DNA of 64,000 nt from Flavobacterium zhairuonense (GTDB lineage: Bacteria > Bacteroidota > Bacteroidia > Flavobacteriales > Flavobacteriaceae): the NCBI RefSeq assembly GCF_004352915.1, contig NZ_SJSY01000064.1:1-64000 (forward strand). Direction: 5' to 3'. Position numbers and translations under genes: made by a program. How positions within the stretch are numbered: the stretch's first letter is position 1; the number at the start of each line of letters is the position of its first letter. Positions 1 to 9,305 of this stretch are shown one piece after another. A model generated the notes under the pieces. That model made no database searches, was not told the DNA's origin, and saw nothing but the letters and a program-made list of their open reading frames with translations.

Positions 1-120
1 GAGCGGCATCCTTTTGCGGGAACCCGAAACTTCTATTCTCCTTTGAAAGCTCTTCCGCAAAAGATATAGCGGACAGCACGGCCCGAAGGGAAACGCCCAA
101 ATTTGCTCTACTTTGAATTC
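1..120. repeat. GC-rich stem-loop, probable dispersed intergenic repeat
   Basis: This stretch is much richer in G and C than the AT-rich DNA after it. CTTTTGCGG at 11-19 pairs with CCGCAAAAG at 55-63, and the stem continues imperfectly outward. No open frame crosses it. It looks like a dispersed non-coding repeat or the end of a transcript from the left, but with a single copy here neither can be shown. Positions 121-280 are plain AT-rich spacer with nothing recognisable. Confidence 0.4.
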
Positions 121-280
121 TTAATTTAAATCAAATTGATGCAATAACATCAGTTATGTAATATTCGTGTTTAAAAATTCCTTAAAAAATAAAAATGATA
201 GTTAAGTATGATATGATCAAAATTGTCTTAAGTGAAATTTTATTTAAAACATTTTTGAATTTTAAAATTGGAAAACACTT

Positions 281-3200
281 TTAATTGTTTCCAGATTCAT
301 TCATTTGTGCATATTCTGTGGGTGTCATTTTGAATTGTTTCTGGAAATTACGACCAAATGTTGTTTGAGAATTGTAGCCCACAATTTCTGCGATTTCATA
401 AACTTTATGGTGTCCCAAACTTAGTAACTCTGCAGCTTTTTTAAGTCGGGCGATATTTATGAGTTCATTTGGGTTTAAGTTTGTAATTTCTTTTATTTTT
501 CTGTAAAAAGTAGAACGGCTCATTGCCATCTTTTCAGCAAGGATTTCAACGCTTAATTCAGCATTAGATAAATTCTCATTGATGATTTCGTCTAATTTTT
601 TAATGAACGTTTCGTCAATTTGGCTATGTGCGACACTTTTTAAATGTGATAGTGGTGAACTAGAATAAAAATCCATTAAATTTTTTCGATTCTCAATTAA
701 ATTCTCAACCTGAGCTTTTAGATATTCCATTGAAAATGGTTTACTGATGTAGGCATCCGCGCCAACTTCAAGGCCTTCAATTTTTGAATTCAAATTATCT
801 TTCGCTGTAAGCAAAATCACTGGAATATGACTGGATTGTAAATCTGTTTTTATTTTTCGGCATAACTCAAATCCGCTGATTTCTGGCATCATTACATCAC
901 TTATAATGAGTTGGATGGTATGTTTTTCAATAATATCGTAAGCTTCATGAGCATTTTTTGCTCTGAGTACGAGATAGGTTTCTCCTAAATCATTAGAAAT
1001 AAATTCTAATAAATCAGCATTATCTTCAACGACAAGAATTGTGGTTCTAGTATTTGTGATTTCTTCAATTATTTCTTCTTCAGTATTTTTGCGTCTTTGC
1101 TTTTCTTCATTTTTATAAAAATCAAAATGTTTTTCTTGATGAAGTGGCAATTCTAGGACAAAACTATTGTATTGCTTTTCAGCCGTATCTAATTTTAGTG
1201 TTCCTGAATGCAATTCTGTTAGTGAATGCGAAAGTGATAATCCAATTCCGGTTCCTGTAATGCTCATGGTATCAGGAGCTCTAAAAAATGGCTCGAAAAT
1301 TTTGTTTTTAAGATTTTCTGGAATTCGATTTCCATCGCTTTTTATTGAAATTCTAAAATGAGAATTGTTTTTTTCTAAAGCGATAATAATTGTTTTTCTG
1401 CAATATTTTATGGCATTATTGAGAACGTTGCTTACAATTTTCTTGAGGGCTTCTTCATCAACATAAGCATAAATAGTTTCGGGACTCAAGTCAAATTGAA
1501 TATCAATATTTTTATCTTTTATGACTTGACTGAAACGGATATAAGTATTTTGAACCAAATCAGTAATATTTACCTTTACAAAGGTTAATTTCACTTCTTC
1601 GGTTTCCGTTTTTCTAAAATCCAATAATTGAGAAACCAAATGCAATAAACGTGATGTATTTTTCTCCATAATACTCAAATCGCCGTAAATTTCAGGCATT
1701 TGTTTAGCTTTCTTTAGAACCTTGTCAAGTGGACTTTTGATCAAAGTCAATGGTGTTCTTATTTCGTGCGCTATATTGGTGAAAAATTCGATTTTGGCGT
1801 TATAGATTTCTTTTTCTTTTTGGTTATTGAGGTACTTAATTTTTTGATCATTTTTCTGCTGAATGTATTGATGATAGTATCGCAAAGCATAGTAAACAAT
1901 TGCAAAACCTAAAGCAAAATATAGAATATACGCTAATGTACTTGCATAAAATGGAGGCAGAATTCGAATTTCTAAGGAAGCGGTTTCATCGTTATAAAGT
2001 TTGTTGCTGTTGTATGATTTTATCTTAAAAGTATATTTACCAGAAGGGAGTTCGGTAAAAAAGACTTGATGCTTCTTGCCTAGAGGAATCCATTCATCAC
2101 TGATTCCTTCCATTTTGTACCAATATTGCGTCATATCAGAAGAATTGTAGTTTAATGAACCAAATTCTATGCTAAATGATGATTGGCTGTTTTTTAATTC
2201 TAATTTATCTGTTAGCGTTATAGATTGGGATAGTGGCGAATCGTTTTTGTTGACATCGACTTCAATATTATTGATTTTGAGCCCCGTTATTAAAATTGGT
2301 GTTTTTGATTTGTCTTTTTTAAAAGTATCAGGATTGAAGCTAATGAGTCCGTAAACGCTTCCGAAATACATAGTTCCGTTATTGCTTTTAAAACCTGAAC
2401 TATAATTAAATTGATCGTTCAATAACCCATTTGCTTTAGTATAAACGGTCATTTTATTGTTTTTGACATTAAATTCTACTAATCCTTTAGAGGTCGAAAT
2501 CCATAAATTATTTTTTGAATCTTCCAGAATAGTGAAAATTAGATTGCTTGGCAAAAAATCTTTTTTAGTAAATCTTTTGAATGCGTTTGTTTTGGCATCA
2601 AATAAGTTAAGGCCATTTTCGGTGGCGATCCAAATATTGTTTTTGCTGTCTTGAAAAATGTAGTTTATCGCATTACTACTTAAACTGTTGTTGTTTTTTC
2701 TGTCATTTTTAAAGAATGTTTTTTGCTTTGTTTTTGGATTATAGCAAAATAGTCCGTCACGATAAGTTCCTGCCCATAAATTTCCGGATTTGTCTTCTAG
2801 AAATGAGGTGAAAAAATAACCTTCTGGGTAAGCGGAGAATTCTACAAAACGATCTTTTTGGGTATCAAATTTCTGAATTCCTAAAGCTGATAATGCCAAT
2901 AAATCTTTAGCTTTTGTTTGATATAGTTTGTAGATAAAATTACTTTTTAAACCTCCATTTTGACCTGTTGAGTAGTGTTTTATTACTCTTGAAGTCTTAA
3001 TATCCATTACATCTAAGCCGTGTTCGAAAGTCCCAATCCAAAGTTTGTCCTTAATTGGCAAAATAGCATGAATATTATTATATGAAATATTCTGAGAACT
3101 TCCATCTGCTTTAAAATTTTGAAAAATTTCTGTGTTTGTACTTAGTTTGTTGAGACCTCCATCTTCAGTTCCAATCCATAAATTATTATAATCGTCTTTG

Positions 3201-4246
3201 TGAATTTCGCGAATAACATTTCCGCTAATTGAATTTTCGCCTACAACGTGAAAATATTTTTTAAATGAAGTATATTGTTTTGGGAAATAATTTACTCCAC
3301 CAAAGTATGTCCCAATCCAGATGCCACCTTCATTATCAATAGTTAAGGAATGTACTGCATTATCAGATATAGAGTAAGGATTATTGTAACTTTTACGAAG
3401 AACTGAATACGATTTTGTCTTTAAATTATATATATGAACGCCATTTTCTGATGACATCCACAATTCATCTTTTCCATTTTTTATAAAATTTCTAATGTAA
3501 AGCGATTTTTCGGTATAGGTAAAAAGACGCTTTGTGGTATTGTCTTTTGCATTAAAAACCAGCGCACCATGATTTTGTGTTCCAATTAAAATCTCATCCT
3601 TGTTATACGATTTAAGAATATTGATAATAAAGGGCAAGCCATTTGTAAAAGGTGCTGTAATTTCAAATTTTACAAATGAATTATTCTTTTGATCGTACTT
3701 AAACAAATTATTATAAGTTGCAAACCATATTGCGCCTTCAACATCTCGAGTTAACGTTATGGCATTGAAATTTTTCTGTGGTTCATAGGTAAAGTTCTCT
3801 TTTGTTTTAAGGGAATATTTATATAAAATACCATTGGCTATGTACCAAAGATTGTTTTGTTTGTCATCTTCAATAGCTTGGATTGATTTATTGATGGTTG
3901 TTTCTAACAATTCAAAACTTTCGTCTTTTTGGTCAAATTTAAAAAGGCCATTATCAGTTCCAACCCAAATGGTATTATTTAATTGATGCAAACATTGAAT
4001 AAAATTACTGCCTAAAGTTTTTGGGTCATTTGGATCGTTTTGGAATGATTTGAATGCATATCCGTCAAAACGATTCAAACCATCCTTTGTTCCAAACCAC
4101 ATAAATCCTTTTTTGTCTTGAAGCGACGTCAAAACAGAATTATTAGACAAGCCATTTTCGACTTGATAATGTCTGAAATAGTAATTCTGAGCGTTTGTAA
4201 GACAACTCATCAATAAAAATAATACAGCTGATATTTTATTTTTCAC
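281..4246 (-). CDS. Hybrid two-component system sensor/regulator (HTCS) of PUL 1
   Basis: This one-protein regulator senses a glycan breakdown product in the periplasm and activates the neighbouring PUL. In order it has a signal peptide (about 1-19), a long two-component-regulator propeller region with repeated W(I/V)GT blades (to about 690), a Y_Y_Y domain, one membrane helix (about 765-790), a HisKA domain with His827 in the motif AHEIRTP, a HATPase with GTGIGLS, a receiver domain with the phospho-Asp in SDVMMP (about 1115), and a C-terminal AraC-type HTH (about 1220-1315). At 1321 aa it has the full family length. The start is GTG at 4246; no better ATG is in frame. It is divergent from susC of PUL 1, the usual arrangement for HTCS-controlled loci. 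The ligand is unknown; by analogy it is an arabinose-containing oligosaccharide. Confidence 0.95.
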   Translation of the reverse strand: MKNKISAVLFLLMSCLTNAQNYYFRHYQVENGLSNNSVLTSLQDKKGFMWFGTKDGLNRFDGYAFKSFQNDPNDPKTLGSNFIQCLHQLNNTIWVGTDNGLFKFDQKDESFELLETTINKSIQAIEDDKQNNLWYIANGILYKYSLKTKENFTYEPQKNFNAITLTRDVEGAIWFATYNNLFKYDQKNNSFVKFEITAPFTNGLPFIINILKSYNKDEILIGTQNHGALVFNAKDNTTKRLFTYTEKSLYIRNFIKNGKDELWMSSENGVHIYNLKTKSYSVLRKSYNNPYSISDNAVHSLTIDNEGGIWIGTYFGGVNYFPKQYTSFKKYFHVVGENSISGNVIREIHKDDYNNLWIGTEDGGLNKLSTNTEIFQNFKADGSSQNISYNNIHAILPIKDKLWIGTFEHGLDVMDIKTSRVIKHYSTGQNGGLKSNFIYKLYQTKAKDLLALSALGIQKFDTQKDRFVEFSAYPEGYFFTSFLEDKSGNLWAGTYRDGLFCYNPKTKQKTFFKNDRKNNNSLSSNAINYIFQDSKNNIWIATENGLNLFDAKTNAFKRFTKKDFLPSNLIFTILEDSKNNLWISTSKGLVEFNVKNNKMTVYTKANGLLNDQFNYSSGFKSNNGTMYFGSVYGLISFNPDTFKKDKSKTPILITGLKINNIEVDVNKNDSPLSQSITLTDKLELKNSQSSFSIEFGSLNYNSSDMTQYWYKMEGISDEWIPLGKKHQVFFTELPSGKYTFKIKSYNSNKLYNDETASLEIRILPPFYASTLAYILYFALGFAIVYYALRYYHQYIQQKNDQKIKYLNNQKEKEIYNAKIEFFTNIAHEIRTPLTLIKSPLDKVLKKAKQMPEIYGDLSIMEKNTSRLLHLVSQLLDFRKTETEEVKLTFVKVNITDLVQNTYIRFSQVIKDKNIDIQFDLSPETIYAYVDEEALKKIVSNVLNNAIKYCRKTIIIALEKNNSHFRISIKSDGNRIPENLKNKIFEPFFRAPDTMSITGTGIGLSLSHSLTELHSGTLKLDTAEKQYNSFVLELPLHQEKHFDFYKNEEKQRRKNTEEEIIEEITNTRTTILVVEDNADLLEFISNDLGETYLVLRAKNAHEAYDIIEKHTIQLIISDVMMPEISGFELCRKIKTDLQSSHIPVILLTAKDNLNSKIEGLEVGADAYISKPFSMEYLKAQVENLIENRKNLMDFYSSSPLSHLKSVAHSQIDETFIKKLDEIINENLSNAELSVEILAEKMAMSRSTFYRKIKEITNLNPNELINIARLKKAAELLSLGHHKVYEIAEIVGYNSQTTFGRNFQKQFKMTPTEYAQMNESGNN

Positions 4247-4538
4247 ACGATTTAATTTGTTTTAAATATAGTATTTAGAATCTTAAAATTCTCCCTAACA
4301 CATGTTCAATTCGTCTCATTAAAGAGGCATTTTATCCCAAATTACAGGCTTTTTTCCTCAACAGCACCAAATGAATAGTTTTGCCTAACAATTGAAACAA
4401 AAGGGTCAAGACTTTAGTGGTTAATTTAGTCTATTTGGCTCACTAATTCACATATCATAATTTATTGGGAGTAAAATTATATATGATGCAATTTTTACCA
4501 ACTATTAATTTTTATTATCTAACCAAAATGAAAAATCA
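4247..4538. promoter_or_regulatory. Divergent regulatory region between HTCS and susC1, with a four-codon leader frame
   Basis: This 292-bp AT-rich region must hold the promoters of both divergent transcripts. I could not find a convincing Bacteroidota -33/-7 pair (TTG, TAnnTTTG). A tiny frame, ATG AAA AAT CAA TGA at 4528-4542, ends in a TGA that overlaps the susC1 start as ATGA. This could couple translation, or it may simply be a chance duplication of ATGAAAAA. Confidence 0.45.
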
Positions 4539-7500
4539 ATGAAAAACAGTATTAGATTACAGTGGTTAAGCAATTTTAAAGCTTTGTCACTTTTTATGAT
4601 GATTTTTTTCTGTACTGCCACGAGTTACAGTCAAAATGAAATTTCAATCTCAGGAAAAATTACTGATGCAAACAGTCTCTCATTACCAGGAGCAAATGTT
4701 TTAGTAAAAGGAACCAAAACTACAGCATCAACAGATTTCGATGGGAATTTTTCGATCAAAGCGCCGTCAAACGGAATTTTAGTTGTTAGTTTTATTGGTT
4801 ATCAAAGCAAAGAAATAGCAATTAACAGCCAGAAAAACATAACTGTAAAATTAGCCGAAGAAGCTTCAAAATTAAATGAAATTGTTGTTGTGGGTTATGG
4901 AACTCAGAAGAAAGGAGATTTAACGAGTGCTGTTGCTCACGTAACAAAAGAAGATTTTGTGCAAGCCCCTGTAAAAGATGTTGGACAGCTTTTGCAAGGT
5001 AAAGTTGCAGGTTTAACGGTTACAAACAGCAGTGGAAATCCAGATTCTGGAAGTTCGATTTTCTTAAGAGGAACTTCAAGTATCAGTAATCCGACGCCAC
5101 CGCTTATTTTAATTGATGGAATTCCAGGAGGATTAAAAGATTTTGCTCCTGAAGATATCGAAACTATTGATATTTTGAAAGATGGTTCTGCAGCCGCAAT
5201 TTACGGTACAAGAGCAAATAATGGAGTATTGTTGATTACAACAAAAAGAGGAAGCAAAAAAGATATGAAGCCAGAAGTAACTTTTCAGCAAACAACTTCT
5301 ACTCAGACTATCGTAAAATCGCCAAATTTTTTAACAGCTGATGAATATAGAGATGCCATCAAAAAAGGAATTATTCCTGCAGCTTCTGACAAAGGATCAA
5401 GCACAAACTGGATTGATGAAATTACACAAGGAAACATCAGTACAACTTATGACCTTGCTATTAGAGGAGGAAACAACAAAACAAATTATTACGGATCGGT
5501 AAATTACCGAGCTTTCGAAGGTATCATGATGGGATCTGATAATAATAGTTTGTATACAAATATCAACGTTAATCATAAAATGTTTGATGATAAACTTCAA
5601 ATTACTTTCGGAATCAACAATCAGGATAATATTTTAAATGTAAACAGCGTTGGAAGTAGTTTCAATGGCGTTATTTATAGAAACGCACTTATTGCAAATC
5701 CAACTGCACCAGTTTTGAAACCTGAAGGAGCAAACTATGCTGGAGATTATTATGAGAACTTTGCCATTTTCGTAAACCCGGTGGCGGACCTAAAAAACAG
5801 TGTTGGTGAACGCAAAACACATAGAACGCGTTCAAATCTTGGCGTGATTTTAAAACCAATTGATTATTTGACTTTCAATTTAAGTTTGGCGCAGGTTTCA
5901 AGCAACACAACAAGAGGTTATTATGAAAATAAATTCCACTCGTCAAATTTGCTTGGCGGATTAAATGGATATGCTAACAAAGGTTCTGAGGAATATAAAG
6001 ATCGCCAGCTTGATTTTACAGGACAGTACGAAAGAACTTTTGGTGCAGGACATCACGTAACAGGTTTATTAGGTTATAGTTATTTTGAAACGGAATACGA
6101 AAACAGCTCACAATATGCTTACAATTTTGCGACAGATTATTTTACATACAATAATATGGGCGCAGCGACAAACTTTGGCCCAACTGGAAAATTAACATAC
6201 TTAAACGGAGCTCCGTTTGTTACAAGTTATAAAAACTCGTATAATTTAATTGGCGGATTTGCTCGTTTAAATTATGATTTTAATGGGAAATATTTATTAA
6301 GTGGAACAATTCGTCGTGAAGGTTCATCAAAATTCATTGGTTCAGATAATCCTTGGGGAACTTTTTGGGCAGTATCTGGTGGATGGAGATTAGATAAAGA
6401 AGAATTCCTTAAAAATGCTACGTGGTTGAATAATTTGAAAGTTAGAGCTGGTTATGGAATTACAGGAGCGGCACCTGGAGGTTATTATTTAGGACTTTCG
6501 CAATTAGGGCTTTCAAGCGTAAGTAACTCATTTTATTATAATGGAAACTTTGTTCAGACGCTTTCTCCGTTCCAAAATCCAAATCCAGGATTGACTTGGG
6601 AAGAGAAAAAAGAAACCAATATTGGTCTTGATTTTGGGATGTTCAACAGCAGATTTACTGGTACAATTGATGTTTACAACAGAAAGACTGACGGTTTATT
6701 ATTCAATTTTCCAGTGCCTCAACCACCAAATTTAGTTGGAACAACTTTCGCAAATGCAGGTGTTATGGAAAACAAAGGGATCGAGGTTTCTTTAGGTTAC
6801 AATGTGATTCAGAATGCAAATGTAACTTGGAATGCACAAGTTAATGGATCTTATAATGAAAATAAATTCGTTTCGTTCAGTGATGATCCACGTTACAAAT
6901 CGGCAAATGATTATGCAGATTTTGGTTCAACAGGAGAACCGATTCAGCAAAGTACGCATCGTTTACAAGTTGGTCAGCCAGTTGGAAATTTCTACGGATT
7001 TAAAGTTGTCGATATTACAGATCAAGGAAAATGGGTTTATGACGACTTAAATAAAGATGGGAAAATTACAAACGATGACCGTCAGATTTTAGGAAACGGT
7101 ATTCCAAAATATAATTTAGCTTTTAACAATACAGTAAAATACAAAAACCTTGATTTTACAGTTACAATGCGTGGTGCTTTTGATTACCAGATTCTAAATT
7201 TTGACCGTATGTTCTATGAGCAAAACGGAAATGTGGAGCGTAACAGATTAAAAACAGCTTTGGAGCCAGTTTTTGGAAAAGCGGTTTTGACAGAATCTGA
7301 AAAATACAATTCATATTACATTGAAAATGGAGATTACTGGAAAATTGACAACATCGTGTTAGGATATACTTTCAAAGGTTCAACATTCAAATTTTTTGAT
7401 GTTTTCAGAATTTATGCATCTACTTTAAACACTTTCTTGTTTACAAAATACAAAGGTTTAGATCCAGAATTGTCGCCAGAAGGTGTAACACCAGGAAATG

Positions 7501-7562
7501 ATTATAGAGATAAATACCCAACTACACGTACGTTCACTATAGGTATTAATGCTACATTTTAA
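4539..7562 (+). CDS. SusC-like TonB-dependent outer-membrane glycan transporter (PUL 1)
   Basis: This protein imports oligosaccharides through the outer membrane with energy from TonB. It has a signal peptide ending near the SYSQ motif, a carboxypeptidase-regulatory-like domain (ISGKITD to about residue 110), a TonB-box/plug region (VVVGYGTQKKGDL, then the SusC signature around NPTPPLILIDGIPGG) and a beta-barrel ending in the aromatic residue of INATF. Its 1007 aa length is normal for SusC. susD follows after 10 bp, so the two form one transcription unit. As a member of the SusCD class it should work as a pedal-bin complex with the lipoprotein partner. The substrate is inferred only from the enzymes downstream. 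Confidence 0.96.
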   Translation: MKNSIRLQWLSNFKALSLFMMIFFCTATSYSQNEISISGKITDANSLSLPGANVLVKGTKTTASTDFDGNFSIKAPSNGILVVSFIGYQSKEIAINSQKNITVKLAEEASKLNEIVVVGYGTQKKGDLTSAVAHVTKEDFVQAPVKDVGQLLQGKVAGLTVTNSSGNPDSGSSIFLRGTSSISNPTPPLILIDGIPGGLKDFAPEDIETIDILKDGSAAAIYGTRANNGVLLITTKRGSKKDMKPEVTFQQTTSTQTIVKSPNFLTADEYRDAIKKGIIPAASDKGSSTNWIDEITQGNISTTYDLAIRGGNNKTNYYGSVNYRAFEGIMMGSDNNSLYTNINVNHKMFDDKLQITFGINNQDNILNVNSVGSSFNGVIYRNALIANPTAPVLKPEGANYAGDYYENFAIFVNPVADLKNSVGERKTHRTRSNLGVILKPIDYLTFNLSLAQVSSNTTRGYYENKFHSSNLLGGLNGYANKGSEEYKDRQLDFTGQYERTFGAGHHVTGLLGYSYFETEYENSSQYAYNFATDYFTYNNMGAATNFGPTGKLTYLNGAPFVTSYKNSYNLIGGFARLNYDFNGKYLLSGTIRREGSSKFIGSDNPWGTFWAVSGGWRLDKEEFLKNATWLNNLKVRAGYGITGAAPGGYYLGLSQLGLSSVSNSFYYNGNFVQTLSPFQNPNPGLTWEEKKETNIGLDFGMFNSRFTGTIDVYNRKTDGLLFNFPVPQPPNLVGTTFANAGVMENKGIEVSLGYNVIQNANVTWNAQVNGSYNENKFVSFSDDPRYKSANDYADFGSTGEPIQQSTHRLQVGQPVGNFYGFKVVDITDQGKWVYDDLNKDGKITNDDRQILGNGIPKYNLAFNNTVKYKNLDFTVTMRGAFDYQILNFDRMFYEQNGNVERNRLKTALEPVFGKAVLTESEKYNSYYIENGDYWKIDNIVLGYTFKGSTFKFFDVFRIYASTLNTFLFTKYKGLDPELSPEGVTPGNDYRDKYPTTRTFTIGINATF

Positions 7563-7572
7563 ATAAAAGATC

Positions 7573-9186
7573 ATGAAAAATAAAAAAATACTTTCGATTA
7601 TAGCATGTTCACTTTTGATGTTTAGTTCATGTACTGAATTAGATGATAATGTGTACAGCACAATTGCAAATGACCAATTTAATCCATCAGAAGGCGACTT
7701 GGCTTCTTTGATTGGACCAGCATACACACAATGGAGAACTTTATATGCAAACAGACCAGGTTGGTGGGAAATGCAGGAGACTTCGGCAGATGAAATCATT
7801 TATCCAGGTCGTCCAAACGGTTGGGTTGATGGAGGAATTTACAAACAAGTACATCAACATATTTGGACTTCACTGCAACCTCAATTGCAAACAGTTTGGA
7901 ATCAAGCTTATGGTGGAATCGCACAAGCAAATAAAATTATTTACCAAATTGAAAGCGGACAAATTCCTGTTAGTCAAGGAAAAGAGCAACTTATTGCAGA
8001 AATCAGAATGGTTCGTGCAAGTTATTATTATGTTTTATGCGATTTGTTTGGGAATGTTCCTGTTCAAACTAGTTTTATTGTTGAGCCAGGATATTTGCCA
8101 GAGCAAAAAACACGTAAACAGGTTTTTGATTTTATCGTAACAGAAGTTAAAGAATCGATGCCGTCTTTAAGCCAAACAGTTGGTACATCAACTTATGGGC
8201 GTTTTACACAATGGGGCGCGCACGCGTTATTGGCAAAAATGTATTTGAATGCCGAAGTTTATACAGGAACGCCAATGTACAACGAATGTATTCAGGAATC
8301 GGATATTATTATTGCTTCGGGAAAATTTGCTTTAGCGGCATCAGTTAGAGATGCTTTTAGTCCAAAAAATGAAAATTCTCCTGAAACTATCTGGGCAATT
8401 CCTTATGACGAAGTAAAAGCTGGAGGATTGCAATTTTGGATGCTTGGATCTTGGGATTCGCAACGCGCTACATACAATTCCAATGTTGGAGGATGGGGCG
8501 GAATGGGCGTTTTGCCTCAATTCATCAATTCTTTCGATCCACAAGATGACCGCTTAATATATGGTTTCAGATACGGTTTGCAATCTGGTTATGATGGAAA
8601 ACCGTTGACAGCAGGTTATGGTGCCGATGCCGGAAAACCATTTATTCTGAGAAACACAATGCCAACAATTGATTTATGTCAGCAATTAGATGGCTATCAA
8701 ATCAATAAGTATTCTATCGAATTAGGAATTCAGCAAAATATGAATAATGATGCGCCTTTCTTCAGATATACTGACGTTTTGATGATGAAGGCCGAATCGT
8801 TATTGCGTACAGGAAATTCAGCTGCAGCCGCAACAATTGTTTCTCAAGTTAGAGCAAGAAGTTTCAGCAGTAATCCAGCTAAAGCAACAGTTACTGGAGC
8901 GCAGTTATTATTGGGAAGTGTTTACAATTATGGCGTGACCGATAATAAAATGACAGCTACAACTGAAGGAGGAGCTGATATTCAGTACGGAAGATTTTTA
9001 GATGAATTGGCTTGGGAATTCAATCAAGAAGGACGTCGCCGTCAGGACATGATTCGTTTCGGAGTGTTTTTTACAAAATCATGGTTTGCACATCAAAAAA
9101 CAAATAAAGATTATTTGAAAATCTATCCAATTCCACAACAGGAATTACAAAAGAACTCTAAACTGGTGCAAAATCCAGGATATTAA
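7573..9186 (+). CDS. SusD-like starch-binding-family lipoprotein (PUL 1)
   Basis: This is the outer-membrane glycan-binding partner of the preceding SusC. It has a lipoprotein signal peptide with the lipidated Cys in the motif FSSCTEL (residue 20). The helical SusD/RagB fold follows, with the typical late segment WEFNQEGRRRQDMIRFG and the family end LQNPGY-like (LVQNPGY). Its length of 537 aa is normal. It sits 10 bp behind susC1 and is followed by a strong terminator, so the pair may be transcribed well above the enzymes downstream. Confidence 0.95.
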   Translation: MKNKKILSIIACSLLMFSSCTELDDNVYSTIANDQFNPSEGDLASLIGPAYTQWRTLYANRPGWWEMQETSADEIIYPGRPNGWVDGGIYKQVHQHIWTSLQPQLQTVWNQAYGGIAQANKIIYQIESGQIPVSQGKEQLIAEIRMVRASYYYVLCDLFGNVPVQTSFIVEPGYLPEQKTRKQVFDFIVTEVKESMPSLSQTVGTSTYGRFTQWGAHALLAKMYLNAEVYTGTPMYNECIQESDIIIASGKFALAASVRDAFSPKNENSPETIWAIPYDEVKAGGLQFWMLGSWDSQRATYNSNVGGWGGMGVLPQFINSFDPQDDRLIYGFRYGLQSGYDGKPLTAGYGADAGKPFILRNTMPTIDLCQQLDGYQINKYSIELGIQQNMNNDAPFFRYTDVLMMKAESLLRTGNSAAAATIVSQVRARSFSSNPAKATVTGAQLLLGSVYNYGVTDNKMTATTEGGADIQYGRFLDELAWEFNQEGRRRQDMIRFGVFFTKSWFAHQKTNKDYLKIYPIPQQELQKNSKLVQNPGY

Positions 9187-9245
9187 AATTAAGTGTTAAG
9201 TTAGTTTGTTTCGTTAACTTTTGGTTGGTTAACTTAATTAGTGAT

Positions 9246-9285
9246 GCTTCTGGAATTTTGAGCCAATTCCAGAAGCTAATTTTTT
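9246..9285 (+). terminator. Intrinsic terminator after susD1
   Basis: A perfect 12-bp stem (GCTTCTGGAATT at 9246-9257, its complement at 9265-9276) with a 7-nt loop is followed by TAATTTTTT. It lies between susD1 and the first GH127-type gene, where it would end or attenuate the susCD transcript. Confidence 0.8.
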
Positions 9286-9305
9286 ATAATTTAGAAGATA
9301 AAAAA

